Source: Hawksworthiomyces lignivorus
Lineage: Eukaryota; Ascomycota; Sordariomycetes; Ophiostomatales; Ophiostomataceae
Reading direction: 5' to 3'
Assembly (NCBI GenBank): GCA_002917075.1
Contig: NTMA01000005.1
Span: forward strand, 248,001-312,000
Length of the DNA stretch: 64,000 nucleotides
Shown: piece after piece, positions 35,193 through 46,629 of the stretch
Numbering within the stretch: the stretch's first letter is position 1
How the letters are laid out: each line of letters starts with the position of its first letter
The notes under the pieces: model-generated
What the model was told of the DNA's origin: nothing
Databases searched by the model: none
The model's input: the letters and a program-made list of their open reading frames with translations, nothing else
Position numbers and translations under genes: made by a program

Positions 35193-37557
35193 ATGCCATT
35201 TAGATATAAAGCACCAATAAGTTGTCAAAACACAATGCCTTTCACGTATAGAGACCTCGTCAATCCAATTCCTGCGAGACCCGTCAATCTTTCCTCTGTC
35301 TCTACCTCACCCGCCTCGCGGCTTTGCCCTGCTTGCGCTGCCTCCGTTGTGCCAGATCGCACAAAGGCGCGAAATGGCATTATCGCCACAGCTTACGAAT
35401 ATGTTGACACTTACCCAGATTTCCCAGGTCTCAAGGGGAGCAAGTGCGCTCTCTGTCGCTTTCTTCGCAAAGTTGTGCGACGCGCGTGGGCTGTGCGACC
35501 CATGGAAGAACGCGGCGTTGGAGCCCTAGATGATGAAGGCGACCCATTGCTTGAGCATTCATGGGATGGGAAGGTCAGGATCTATGGTTTGACCTTTGCG
35601 GCAGAGCCACTCGTCGGAACTTTCGACAAGACGGCCGACCACGACGATCCGCAACTAGGCGGCATGGTGACGAGTATGTCGCTGCAGTTCGGCCCTGCAA
35701 CAACCGTAAGAGCAGACAACGGCGAGGCGATTCACGATGATATCAGCCAAGTTATAGGATTCAAGGTTTATGATTCTATTGGTGAGATCAAAAATATGCT
35801 ACTACAGCCTATATACTTCTACTAAAATAAGACAACCCAGATCTACAAGCAAAGACTCCAGATTTTCAACGGAGGCTGCCTAGCCCACAAACTTTGTCGA
35901 GGGAAAATATCGCTATGATTTTGTCATGGATAAATGAATGCAAACTCAGCCACATGGAGTGCCGGCTCTCATCGGCTGCACAATTATGGCTTCCGACACG
36001 GTTAGTCGATGTCGGATCTGAAATTGAACTTCGATTGCCCCAGGTTATCGAGACTATCGCTCTAGACGGGCATAATGTCACATACGCTGCTTTGAGTCAT
36101 GTATGGGGAGACACCGACACTGCACGCCCTCTGTGCGCTATGAAATCCAACTACGGGAACTTAAAGCAAGGCATTCCCCTTGAAAGTCTACCTAGAAACT
36201 TCGTCGACGCCATAGAGACGTGTCGGAGACTTGATATCCGGTATATTTGGATCGATTCTCTTTGCATTATCCAAGACGACACAGAGGAGTGGGTCTATGA
36301 AGCTGGTACCATGCACGACGTGTATCGATATGCCGAAGTTACCATTGTAGCGTAAGTCCACCTTAGGGGAAAAAGTCAGACATTATTTGCTAACTATTGG
36401 ATTCTAGGACATCTTCCACCTCTTCTCATGACGGCTTCTTGCGACGGAATACCTCCATTATCCCCGCAGTCAAGTTCGAGTACTCATCCAATTCACTAGC
36501 TACGAGAACGAGTGATACTCGCTCAATGATTCTAACGCCAGTCAGCGAGGGTGAGCTGGGGCTTCGACATGGCGATGTTGACGGCTCGAAGTGGAATTCT
36601 CGGGCATGGACAATGCAAGAGAGGAGCCTTTCTAGCCGTTCTATTCATTTCTGTCATAATAAGATATACTTCGAGTGTCGGGAGTGCTTAAAATCCGAAG
36701 AAAATGAGCCAGAAAGGGTCCAGGCAATTGGTGGTTTTAAGCTGTGGCCGCGCGAGATACAACTAGTCTCTGATGCCGAGCCTGGTAGAGACAGAAAGGA
36801 AGACTTCACAGCCTGGCACGACCGATGGATTAAAACTATCATCCAATATAGCCGGAGATCTCTGACACATCAATCTGATAAGCTCGTGGCAGTCCGAAGC
36901 ATTGCCAATGAGATGAAAAAGACAGCCCTCAAGTCAGACACTTACTATGAAGACTGGGGAGTATGGTCAAGTAGCCTACCAAGAGAGCTTCTTTGGTACG
37001 TCGAGAGCGGGATTCCAAAACGCCTTAGCCCCAGCCTCAAGATTCCATCGTGGTCTTGGGCATCGCTGTCTGCAAACATTAGCTTTGTCAAGGGTTCCCA
37101 CGCTGGGAAAGCACCTGAGCTGCTACGGTCAACAAAATTCGAGGCTCATGTTTGGGAACACGGAAAAACTCGAGGTCTATCTCTATGTAGTATTCGAAAG
37201 CATATTTCACATATTAATAACACAGATCATGACAGCTGGGATCGACCAAGCTTTCCATACGAGGTTGCTGGAGAGGATGGTAGAGTATTTGCCCACGGAA
37301 TCTTAGACTTTGACAACAGAGACAATCTCTTGGCTTCATTGCCAAGAATGTCGATATTCTATATTCATATTACGAACGATGAGCATCCTTCTGGCCTATT
37401 AGTATCTCTCATACCCGACAAAGAGTCGGATGAAATTCCAGCGGAAGGCGTCAGAATCGGTGTGGCTACAATATTCACGACTCCTGGCGAGCTAATTGAT
37501 CCGTTATTCGCTGACAGCATCACAAAATTCGATGTTATTACTGTAAATATGCAATGA
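35193..37557 (+). CDS. HET-domain protein (heterokaryon-incompatibility type)
   Basis: Three exons, 35193-35781, 35841-36351 and 36408-37557, give 749 residues. An ATG at 35235 with better context (ACACAATGCC) is an alternative start, giving 735. The N-terminus has Cys pairs (LCPACA, CALCRFL) seen in many HET proteins. The HET domain spans exon 2: block 1 VTYAALSHVWGDT, block 2 RYIWIDSLCIIQDDTEEW, and block 3 begins MHDVYRYAEVTIVA and continues after the intron into SRAWTMQERSLSSRSIHF. HET domains are TIR-related cell-death inducers used in allorecognition. The role here is inferred from family. It converges with a second HET gene, 603 bp away. No membrane segments are visible. Confidence 0.9.
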
Positions 37558-38160
37558 AGCTAGTTACATATGTTCAGACTTTCATCCATATCAGTCATAA
37601 ATACGGAGCGATTAGCACCTGATTCTTCAACTTTGCAGCACATCCAATCAAGAGACGTATAAGACAGGCCCTCAAAATTAAAACTCCACCCTAGCAAGAT
37701 GGCGTTTTGTTTGTTGGAGACTCAACATAATATTGAGAGTATGCTGCCTTGGGCACATTCAACAGTGTAGATATACCAAACCTTGTCACAGAAACCTTCG
37801 GCAGACGGTTTGTTTGAACAAAGATGTTCATACGATTTCATATTGCTCATGGTTGCTGTGTTCCACACCGATATTCCCGAAATATGTTAATGCCAGTCCT
37901 ATTCTCCTGAACTTTTTTTCTGATCCATCAACGGGTGCCAGAACTAGCGCCCATTCTACATGAGTACCGCGCACAAAAGTCAAATAATCTGCACACGTAT
38001 GCTATTTTTGTTAGCTACACCGTTGAAAATAGCATTGCCTTAGTTGGAAAAGATTGGGTGATCTCACGAGTTCTTCTTGTTTCCGTATAGCTTCAGGTAT
38101 CGGCTTAGAGTATCTATGGGCTTCATTAATAATTTCTTCCGTCCCCAAAAGTTTTTGACT
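37558..38160. other. Intergenic between convergent HET genes
   Basis: 3' flanks of both genes. The minus-strand frame to 38064 may contain extra C-terminal sequence of the second HET gene (see that entry). Confidence 0.4.
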
Positions 38161-40005
38161 TCAAGAAACATACAAAGGATCGGAGTGTGGTCTTTTAGTA
38201 GATATGAGAGGAAGTGTGTAAAAATCTGGTTGCGGTTCTTCGTCAAAGATGGCGAATCCAATAGGACCGATCTCGTGCTGGTCATCCCATATTTCAAAGT
38301 ATCGATTGCCGGGAACCAAAAAGAACATTGGCTCAATACGGAACTTGGAGTTTCTAAACCATTTTAGACAACAATCGTTTACTTTCTGATTTCTACCACA
38401 GGAGGACGAGCGGCGTAAAACTCCAGTGACAGATATAGTGTGCGATTCGAGGTCGGGGACAGCCGAGCCTACAGCCTGGCAGCTGTCAAAGTTGGCATCA
38501 TCCGGATTGTTGTTCAGCCGTGCTAAAAAATCTGACAAAAACATATTCTCTCCACCGAGAGCTGCCCAAGACCACGACGGCAGGTCTGGCACGCTGTCCT
38601 CTGGACGCTGAAAACGACGCAGCCAGATCAGCTGTATCTCAAAGTCTCTTCCCCATAGACCCAAATGAAACCTGTCCCTTCGCATCTTCTGCATCTCATT
38701 AGCCAATCCTTGTATAGCTGGGATCCGGTCTGTGGCCACTGTCAGACGCGACCTGCTGTATTTTCTGATAAATAAAAGCCACTGCCAGGTAGATGTCCAG
38801 TCGATCAAGGGAACGAGAACCCGCAGAAGTTCTCTCCCTGATCTTTCATTGAATTCGGCCTCCTTGCACATCCATGACATACCGCCAGGCATAAAAAACA
38901 GAACTCGTCGCGCCAAATGCCATTCCTGGAATGTCCAAGCGCGGCTTCGCAAGGGGCTTACCCCTGGGCTGACGTCCAAATGGCCCCTCATAGTCATATT
39001 AAAGGTCCCAGTTGCCATCGTGTCGTTCCTAGACTTGTAAAAAGGGACTTGGACCGTCAAGTCGTAATATCTCGGTATGTTGAACAATCCCCCAGTCGAG
39101 TCGCCCGATCCTGCCGCAGCAATGACGAGAAATGCACTCTCATATACCGCCCCCATCACGGCAGATTCTCGGCGCCAGTCGTCTGCGTCGCCCTGTATGA
39201 TGCACAGACTATCGATCCACAGATAGTCGATTTCCAGAGCCCGGGTCAAGGCTATCGCATCTCGGAAGGTATTTGAAAGAAGGCCCATATGAATTCCAGA
39301 CAAGTTCTCAGCCAGGTTGCTTTGGGTCGTCATGTACGGTCGTTTTTCAGGAGGGCCCCAGCAGTGGCTGAGGGCACAGTACCGCGCCTGCTGGTGTCTT
39401 GGCACCACAAGTTTCACAAAATTCGAGTCTGGACCAGCATTCACCTGGATGACTCGTGTTGGGAGATCAAAACCTTGCCTGTCGTCTATTCTCTTGCTGT
39501 CAATTCTTTGTGTACAGTCGTCATGTGATGAGAGGCATGTTTCGATCCATGGTCGCACATACTGGCCCAGCTTCACTGTGTCGTTGTTCGCGAGAGGCTG
39601 TGTGGAATTAATTGTACCAGAAGTTGCCGCAAAACTACCTGGGAGCGAGTTAGTGGAGACAATAACATATAGTACAGGTCTTTCGGATCTCTCGCCTTCT
39701 TCTGCCCAGACGGCAATATTAACATCCTGCTCGCCCATAGTGAACTGGGCGCCAGTCACTGTAGAATCAGACGATCGTTCTGTAAACATGTGTATATTTC
39801 CAGGCTCTCGCCACTTGTTTAAAAGGTTATTTCCGTCATTCCGATCAAGGTAGCGCTCAAATATCTGGCACAGGTTGCAGGATTTGGCAGAGGTTGAGAA
39901 TCTCAGTCTTCTTTTTTGCGAAAGAACTGGGAAAGGCTTGTCTCCAGGTGACGATAAGGCGCGCACGAAATTGTCGCAAATAAGGCATAATGAAGCCATT
40001 GACAT
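38161..40005 (-). CDS. HET-domain protein (heterokaryon-incompatibility type)
   Basis: A single exon of 614 residues from the ATG at 40005. The N-terminus has CLICDNF and CNLCQIF Cys pairs. HET blocks are RYCALSHCWGPPEKRPY, DYLWIDSLCIIQGDADDW and the SRAWTFQEWHLARRVLFF segment, about 200 to 400 residues in. The C-terminal half has PSWSWAALGG, common in this family. The stop is uncertain: a GTATGT donor lies just before it, and a splice to an acceptor near 38110 would add about 30 residues; another frame reads on as CMFLEVKNFWGRKKLL, so a frameshift is also possible. It lies tail to tail with the first HET gene; the two are only distantly alike, so they are not a recent duplicate. Confidence 0.87.
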   Translation of the reverse strand: MSMASLCLICDNFVRALSSPGDKPFPVLSQKRRLRFSTSAKSCNLCQIFERYLDRNDGNNLLNKWREPGNIHMFTERSSDSTVTGAQFTMGEQDVNIAVWAEEGERSERPVLYVIVSTNSLPGSFAATSGTINSTQPLANNDTVKLGQYVRPWIETCLSSHDDCTQRIDSKRIDDRQGFDLPTRVIQVNAGPDSNFVKLVVPRHQQARYCALSHCWGPPEKRPYMTTQSNLAENLSGIHMGLLSNTFRDAIALTRALEIDYLWIDSLCIIQGDADDWRRESAVMGAVYESAFLVIAAAGSGDSTGGLFNIPRYYDLTVQVPFYKSRNDTMATGTFNMTMRGHLDVSPGVSPLRSRAWTFQEWHLARRVLFFMPGGMSWMCKEAEFNERSGRELLRVLVPLIDWTSTWQWLLFIRKYSRSRLTVATDRIPAIQGLANEMQKMRRDRFHLGLWGRDFEIQLIWLRRFQRPEDSVPDLPSWSWAALGGENMFLSDFLARLNNNPDDANFDSCQAVGSAVPDLESHTISVTGVLRRSSSCGRNQKVNDCCLKWFRNSKFRIEPMFFLVPGNRYFEIWDDQHEIGPIGFAIFDEEPQPDFYTLPLISTKRPHSDPLYVS

Positions 40006-41017
40006 AGCTCTATTCGCAGCGGACTACCTCGTGGAGCTAGAAATCACTCAATTGCTTATCAAATAGTTTTATTCTGAATGAAAACATGCGAAGCATCAAG
40101 GCGGAGTCGAATGATGGGCTAAATTGAGAAATTGAGCTTGTTGCGATGACGCATTCGAGTTTGTACGAGAAATAACGGCGCGAGCTACATAAAATGCTGC
40201 GAAAGATATTGCTACAACAGTTACTTCAACAAATCTCCTTTCTCGTTCTTTGTATATACTTTCACTCACTTGGGGTGGTAGCTTACAAGATATATGAATC
40301 TGTGGATTTCTGGCAATCTTTCTCTGATTGTCGCAGAAGACAGAATCTTCCTGCAGAGGGGCAGCACCAGTAGGCGTTGTTGGCTGCACCTCAGTTTTGC
40401 AGATAGGTTCGGCCCACGTGCAGCATCTGGGACCACTGTTGCTTTTGTGGGGAAGGAAGCCTGAGGAAATGTTTACTGCTCCCTATCAATAACATCTTAG
40501 CTTCTCATTTTTTTTTTTACAAGTATTAACAATAATTCTATTTGTTCGTTCTTTACAAAACAAAAAAAGCGCATTTTTTCAGGGTCTTCTGCTGCTACAA
40601 TCCTCCACGCCGTGTCTTGTCGGTGCCCGACCGCAACAGATTGCAACGTGGGGTCCAGTCTGACACCTGTTCACCACCACTTCTGAGAATGAGCCGCGCA
40701 CACGCACCAATCATGATCACAGTCGGCGCTTTCTTGGAAAATGAAAACGCCTAATCTGTAAGCCTTGGCTGGACCTCCTGTTACAGTATAGCCCCAGGCT
40801 GCCTTTTGACCATTGGCGGTTGACGCAAAGAATTCTGAAGAACCGAAAAGAGGAGATAAACTTTTCCTTCAGCTCAAATCCACGATGCTCGCTTTCAGGC
40901 CCGTGTATGCCATCCAACAAACTGTAGCCGCTCCACACAGCGTGCACATTGATTCTTACCTCAGAAAGTTTCTTCTTTTACTACAATCCTGTTCCCGACA
41001 ACCCTCCTCGGCGCAAA
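40006..41017. other. Intergenic upstream of the NLR-like gene
   Basis: Holds two head-to-head promoters (HET on the minus strand, NLR-like on the plus strand). The frame at 40096-40389 has a membrane-like stretch but no ATG and is not called. Confidence 0.45.
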
Positions 41018-43951
41018 ATGCCAAAACCACACCAAAGCCAGCCAGACTACCACTATGGCGTAAAAGAGTGGGGCAAACCTAGCGAGGTGAAATTCGACAT
41101 CTGCTTTGTACACGGCCTCGACGGGCACCGAGATAGGACCTGGACTGCCCGTGGGCAGAAAGAGCCATGGCCCAGGATGTATTTGCTTAACGAGTTTCCA
41201 GCACGTCTGCTCACGTACGGGTATGATGCCGACATCATCCGGTCTGGTGTGGCCTCTACGGGCACAGTGATGGCCATTGCAGACGACCTCCTCCGGTCCC
41301 TCAAAAACGATCGCGAAAAGGCGAATGCTCTTCGCCGACCGATAATCTTCGTCGCACATAGCCTCGGCGGCATCATCTGCAAGAAGGCGATCACCCGGTC
41401 ATTGCACAGCAGCGAGGATAAGCTCACTACTTTAGCCTCGTCGCTCCTTGGTATTATCTTTATGGGCACGCCACACAGGGGATCTGGCTTCGCTGACTTG
41501 TTCAGCCCGCTTGTGTCCTTTACCAGCCTTTTCAAGTCCACGGGCAAATTATTAAATGCGCTGAAACGGAACAACCAAACCATAACAGATCTCGACAACG
41601 AGTTTTGGGTTGCATACGATGTAATAAGAAAGGAACAGAATGATATTGGAATTTTTTGTTTCTATGAGACCAGACCACTCCCAGCTGTCAAACACCTCAT
41701 TGTACCAGAGTCGTCGGCCGTCTATCAAAATAAGCCGTCGCAGAAGATCGACGCAGATCATAGAGATATGGTCCGGTTTCAGTCTCGAGAAGACCCCGGT
41801 TTTCAGCAGGTCTGCGGCGTGATCCGTGACTTTTTCGGTTCAGAGCGAGCGAAGTCATTCTTCTCTATGCGCGGCGGGCTAGAGCACGTCTCCGCTTTTC
41901 CGGGTGGTGCACTACCTTACCATGGCACTTTGCCCTCCTCACCTACACCCCCTAGCCAACGACACAGTAGCACACCCGCCGAGCGCCGTCATTACCTCTA
42001 CTTCGACAAGAATCCCAGCTTTGTTGGGCGAGAGGATGTGCTTCAAGAGCTTCGGAAGCTTTTGTTTGACGATGCACATCCGACCGTCGCCCTCTACGGT
42101 CTCGGCGGCGTCGGCAAATCGCAGGTGGCCAATGCGCTCGGGCACTGGACCAAAGAGAACAAACCAGATTACAGCGTTTTCTGGGTACCAGCCCTGAGCA
42201 AGGCAAGTCTCGAGGAGGCCTACGTGGCCATTGCCAAAAAGTTAGGGATTCAGCACACGGGTGACCAAGATATCAAGACACTGGTATGCGACCATTTGAG
42301 CGACGAGGCCACCGGCTCGTGGCTTCTTATTATCGACAATGCCGATGACCCTGAGCTCATTTGTGGGCACAGCGCTCCGGCCAGCCTCGACCGTTATTTC
42401 CCACGGAGCGACAATGGGAGAACCCTTGTCACAACGCGAACCGAGACGGTGTCAAGAAGTTTGGCCGACGAGACGGTCCGGATAAACGCGTTCGAGCTGC
42501 CACAGGCAAAGCAACTGGCAATGAAACTGCTAAAGCAAAAAGGACCGACCCTGTTGGGAGATGACGCCTTTGTGGATAAGCTTCTACAAGAGCTTGAATG
42601 CCTTCCTCTGGCAATTACGCAAGCAATGGCCTACATGGATGTGACCGACATGCCGGCCAAGGAGTACTTTCAGCTCTTACGCAACACCGACGCAGATCGT
42701 GCGGATTTGCTAGGCAAAGAATCTCCAGACAGAACCCGCTACAAAGAGTCGCGGCACGCCGTTGAGACGACTTGGCTGGTGTCTTTTGACCACCTGCGGA
42801 AATGTAATCCCGACACCGTTGAGCTGCTCGAGTTCTTGTCGCAAATCCAGCCCAAAGCAATACCGCTTTCTCTGCTCCCTATGCTTGGGTCTGAAGCAGC
42901 GACAAGAAACACAATATACGACCTTCAAGTGTATAGCTTCGTGTCCAGACAAGGCAGCGTGCTAGACATGCACAGGCTAGTTCATACAGCAGCTTTGAGC
43001 TGGGTCAACAAGATGGGCCGTGCTGACGAGGCAGCGCACATGGCTGTACGCTATATGAGTGAGATTTTTTGCACAGACGACTACGAGAACCGCGATACGT
43101 GGAGAACTTATCTGCCGCATGCACAGCACATGCTCTACAACAAGAGTGTGGTGGAGTCATCGGATGAATGGAGCTTGTGTTTTTGGGTTGGTCGTTGTTT
43201 AAATGCGGAAGGCCGTGTCGCAGATTCACTCCAGTGCTTTCTGAAATGCACTCAATGGACATGCAAGTCCTTGTCAGAAGACCACCCCTCTCGACTAGCA
43301 TCGCAACACCAGTTGGCGGGAGCATATAAATCAAATGGTCAAATTCAAAAAGCTGTAGATCTGCTCGAACACGTCGTCGAAGTTGAAAAAAAGCTTGCAG
43401 AAGACCACCCTGATCAACTAGCATCGCAACACGCGTTGGCGGGAGCATATCAATCAAATGGTCAAATTCAAAAAGCTGTAGATTTACTCGAGCACGTCGT
43501 CAAAGTTCGAAAAAAGCTTGCAGAAGACCACCCTGATCGACTAGCATCGCAACACCAGTTAGCAGGAGCATATGAATCAAATGGTCAAATTCAAAAAGCT
43601 GTAGATCTCCTCGAACACGTCGTCGAAGTTCGAAAAAAGCTTGCAGAAGACCACCCTGATCGGCTAGCATCGCAACACCAGTTATCAGGAGCATATGAAT
43701 CAAATGGTCAAATTCAAAAAGCTGTAGATCTCCTCGAACACGTCGTCGAAGTTAAAAAAAAGCTTGCAGAAGACCACCCCTCTCGACTAGTATCGCAGCA
43801 CAATCTTGCATTGGCGCTTTGGAATATTGGAGAAAAAGTTAGAGCAAAACAGCTTATGGGCCATGTGGTGTTAATTAGACAGAAGATTATGTCTAACCAT
43901 CCTTTTTGTATGAATAGTGAACAGTCTTTACGACGGATGGAAATAGAATAA
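41018..43951 (+). CDS. NLR-like STAND protein: alpha/beta hydrolase, NB-ARC, TPR repeats
   Basis: A single exon of 977 residues from the ATG at 41018; upstream frame lacks ATG. The N-terminal effector is a DUF676/PGAP1-like alpha/beta hydrolase with ICFVHGLDGHRDRTW and nucleophile Ser115 in VAHSLGGI. NB-ARC follows, with P-loop GLGGVGKS from residue 361, Walker B-like WLLIIDNADD, the sensor motif RTLVTTRTE and the ECLPLAITQA (GLPLA-like) block. The C-terminus is a superhelix of TPR repeats: units with NGQIQKAVDLLEHVVEV recur every 41 residues (123 bp), from about 43275 to 43890, and are almost identical. Such proteins sense a signal through the repeats, oligomerise and trigger the effector in fungal non-self recognition or cell death (family knowledge). 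Target unknown. Confidence 0.92.
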   Translation: MPKPHQSQPDYHYGVKEWGKPSEVKFDICFVHGLDGHRDRTWTARGQKEPWPRMYLLNEFPARLLTYGYDADIIRSGVASTGTVMAIADDLLRSLKNDREKANALRRPIIFVAHSLGGIICKKAITRSLHSSEDKLTTLASSLLGIIFMGTPHRGSGFADLFSPLVSFTSLFKSTGKLLNALKRNNQTITDLDNEFWVAYDVIRKEQNDIGIFCFYETRPLPAVKHLIVPESSAVYQNKPSQKIDADHRDMVRFQSREDPGFQQVCGVIRDFFGSERAKSFFSMRGGLEHVSAFPGGALPYHGTLPSSPTPPSQRHSSTPAERRHYLYFDKNPSFVGREDVLQELRKLLFDDAHPTVALYGLGGVGKSQVANALGHWTKENKPDYSVFWVPALSKASLEEAYVAIAKKLGIQHTGDQDIKTLVCDHLSDEATGSWLLIIDNADDPELICGHSAPASLDRYFPRSDNGRTLVTTRTETVSRSLADETVRINAFELPQAKQLAMKLLKQKGPTLLGDDAFVDKLLQELECLPLAITQAMAYMDVTDMPAKEYFQLLRNTDADRADLLGKESPDRTRYKESRHAVETTWLVSFDHLRKCNPDTVELLEFLSQIQPKAIPLSLLPMLGSEAATRNTIYDLQVYSFVSRQGSVLDMHRLVHTAALSWVNKMGRADEAAHMAVRYMSEIFCTDDYENRDTWRTYLPHAQHMLYNKSVVESSDEWSLCFWVGRCLNAEGRVADSLQCFLKCTQWTCKSLSEDHPSRLASQHQLAGAYKSNGQIQKAVDLLEHVVEVEKKLAEDHPDQLASQHALAGAYQSNGQIQKAVDLLEHVVKVRKKLAEDHPDRLASQHQLAGAYESNGQIQKAVDLLEHVVEVRKKLAEDHPDRLASQHQLSGAYESNGQIQKAVDLLEHVVEVKKKLAEDHPSRLVSQHNLALALWNIGEKVRAKQLMGHVVLIRQKIMSNHPFCMNSEQSLRRMEIE
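43275..43889 (+). repeat. Tandem 123-bp coding repeats (TPR units)
   Basis: Unit starts marked by CAGAAGACCACCC fall at about 43275, 43398, 43521, 43644 and 43767, exactly 123 bp apart. Four full copies and a diverging fifth are present, differing at only a few bases each, far less than expected if they had diverged long ago. Confidence 0.9.
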
Positions 43952-44828
43952 CTTTATACATTACTATATGTTGACTGGTTGTTTGATAGTTATACGAAAG
44001 ATTGATATACCAATATTAATATCTAATTTATATTCACTATATTATAATTGTAATATGGCAATCCTCTAAGAGAAGCCTTTATTGAACAACGATCTAAAAA
44101 AGAAACTTTATGTCAAAAATGCTTCGAAGTAGGAGTTGCGCTGAAAAATAAATATATTGTTAATCTTCCCCCTATTGCTATAATTATACTTGCCTCACCC
44201 GTGCCGTATGTATTGACTCCTATAAAAATAATTGCAGTATTGAACTAAAGTCGTTTTGCGTTACAGGCCGACCGACAACTAATACAATTGAATCGGCCCA
44301 AGCTTATGTGCTATTGCTTTGACAATTAAATTTAAAATTATTCGGCTATTCTTAAAGACCTAGTTTAGAAACAAAAAATAAAAATAAAAAAAAAATAAAA
44401 AAATAAAAAAACAGTAGATTTTTTTTTGGCTAAAATTATTTCGGCCAAGGCCAGACGAGATTTAAAGAATTCCAACGCCGCGTCGGGATCGCATCAATTT
44501 TATAATTTTCGTCTACGATGAGCGATGGCAAATGTCACCTCAGGTGTCAACGGTTGAATATTTATGGTTTCTCATAGGTGCGGAATGTGATGGCGTAGCA
44601 ATGAGCAGGAATTGCGACACGCGTGCCGGTCCGATCACTACAGATATTGCTGACTTCATCGAGGGGTACATGAGGCAGGATTTCCTGACAGGGCATATAA
44701 GAGAAACAGACAGAGCCTTAATGCTACGCATTTCTAGTAGATGGAAACTAGTGCTTGACTTTACAAGAGATACTTTCCGATTCCTTTATTTTCATCGTTT
44801 GTAAATAGATTTTTTTTTTTTAAAAAAA
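43952..44828. other. A+T-rich intergenic, upstream of dioxygenase
   Basis: Low-complexity A-rich tracts at 44375-44430. CGGTCCG (CGG-N1-CCG) at 44627-44633, about 200 bp before the dioxygenase start. A T-run/A-run palindrome immediately precedes the start codon. The 90-codon frame 44532-44804 is not recognised. Confidence 0.5.
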
Positions 44829-46290
44829 ATGACTGCTGCTGTCGTTGCCGCTCCCATCGCTGTCGCCCACCTGGGACCTCCGGGCCAGCCTGATATCGAG
44901 TACGCCCCAGATGTGGAGAAATACCAGGCCCGAACTAAGCGCCGGAGAGAGACAGAAAAGCTTGAAACAACCTTACCAGAAGGGTTTCCGCAGAAGCTAG
45001 AGTCTAAGCTCGTGTGGGACGGACACAGTATTGCCCAGCATTATGACTGGAACTACGTTTTAACCCCTGATGATATTGAGGAGGTTGAGGGTGCTCTCGA
45101 GCACTTTAAAGGTATGTTGGCCATCAGTAGTATATGAATAAAACTAATTGCTGACAAGGATATACTTGTGCGTGTATGAATCAGGTCTAAACATCGGTCT
45201 GGGATACATAACTCAAGAGACTTTTCCCCTGCCAAAGCTGCACTCTACTCTTCGCGAAATCTCTCACGAGATCCATCTTGGCCACGGGTTTAAAGTCGTC
45301 CGAGGGATCCCCGTCACAAAATACTCTCGGAAGGAGAACGTCATCATCTACGCCGGCATCGCCTCGCACGTCGCTCCTGTCAGGGGTAGACAGGACTCTC
45401 AGTACCAGGGAAAACCGGCCGACGTAGTGCTCGCTCATATCAAAGACTTGAGTAAAGTCGTCGACGCACACAAAATCGGCGCCCCCGCTTACACCACCGA
45501 CAAGCAAGTGTTCCATACCGACTCTGGTGACGTCATTGCTCTGTTTGCGCTTGGTGAGGCAGCCGAGGGGGGTCAGAGCTACCTGTCAAGCAGCTGGCAC
45601 GTGTACAACGAGCTTGCGGCCACTCGCCCAGATCTCATCCGGACTCTGGCTGGGATCTGGGCAGCTGATGAGTGAGTAGCACGTGTCATATTTTAATAAG
45701 TCGCATTCAAAGCTGACACGGTATCTAGGTTCGGCAAACAGAAGAAGCCGTACTCGCTGCGACCCCTTCTGCACTTCCAGCCTGCGACAGATACCACGCC
45801 GAAGAGGCTGATCATCCAGTATGCTCGGCGGACATTTACTGGCTACTGGGGCCTGCCCAGAACGTCCACTATCCCGCCAATTACCGAAGCGCAAGCTGAG
45901 GCACTGGATGCACTTCACTTCACTGCCGAAAAGTACAGAGTTGCACTCGACTTCCACCAGGGAGACATTCAGTTTGCAAACAATTTGAGCATTTTCCATG
46001 CTCGAGGCGAGTTCAAAGATTCAGAAGAGACGCAGTAAGCATACTATTTCCTTATTCGCTATATGTTTTATTATATTTGCCGCTTTGTCTGCTGACTGGC
46101 TTTACACCCAAGGCGCCACTTGATACGGCTATGGCTGCGAGATCCTGAATATGCCTGGAAGACACCAAAAGCCATCCAAGAGCGTTGGGACCGCGTGTAT
46201 GCCGGCTTAGATCCGGCGAAGTCGGTTTTTCCTTTGGAAGCAACCATTCGAGGTCCAAGTGCCGGAGTGCCGCAAGGAAAGCCCCAGTAA
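44829..46290 (+). CDS. TauD/TfdA-type Fe(II)/2-oxoglutarate dioxygenase
   Basis: Exons 44829-45111, 45185-45671, 45729-46034 and 46113-46290 give 417 residues. Introns are 57-78 bp with CTGAC branch sites; the last ends in AAG. The jelly-roll iron ligands are His205-x-Asp207 in VFHTDSGD and distal His347 in NLSIFHAR, and a 2-oxoglutarate-binding Arg lies in RHLIRLWLRD. The family hydroxylates taurine, herbicides or alkyl sulfates, releasing sulfite or sulfate (TauD, AtsK); fungal paralogues have several roles. It converges with a sulfatase gene, so sulfur release from an organic sulfate or sulfonate is a fair inference. No signal peptide; probably cytosolic. It may form one cluster with the genes to 57.9 kb. 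Confidence 0.9.
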
Positions 46291-46629
46291 TAGGAACTGT
46301 ATCCGGAGCAAACTACGCCGCGGGACTTTGATCATATATGGCCGTCTGAACAGCGTTGAGAGAAAACTCAACTGAAGAGTTTATGTTTCCAAAATGGGAA
46401 ATTAAGACTCAAATTAAGACAAGATCGCATGTAACTTGCTTCTGTTTTAATTTTTTATTGTTTTGTATATTTTTGCCAGTAACCCGAGCGGCCCAAAACG
46501 ATGTTATGTGGCTACACTGCATAAATGCACTCAGGGCGTATTCCCACTAAATAGGTTAGATAAGGACTATACAGACGCCCTTCCAAATGAGAGAATTCTT
46601 AGTGAGAAGATTAACATCTCATCTGTAGC
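46291..46629. other. Intergenic between convergent dioxygenase and sulfatase genes
   Basis: Two 3' flanks; nothing else seen. Confidence 0.5.

Noticed and set aside
40096..40389. 97-codon minus-strand frame with a hydrophobic stretch
   Set aside because: No ATG start and it lies in the promoter region between two divergent genes.
43275..43889. Regular repeats as a CRISPR array
   Set aside because: The repeats are contiguous, in frame and code for TPR units; there are no spacers and the genome is fungal.
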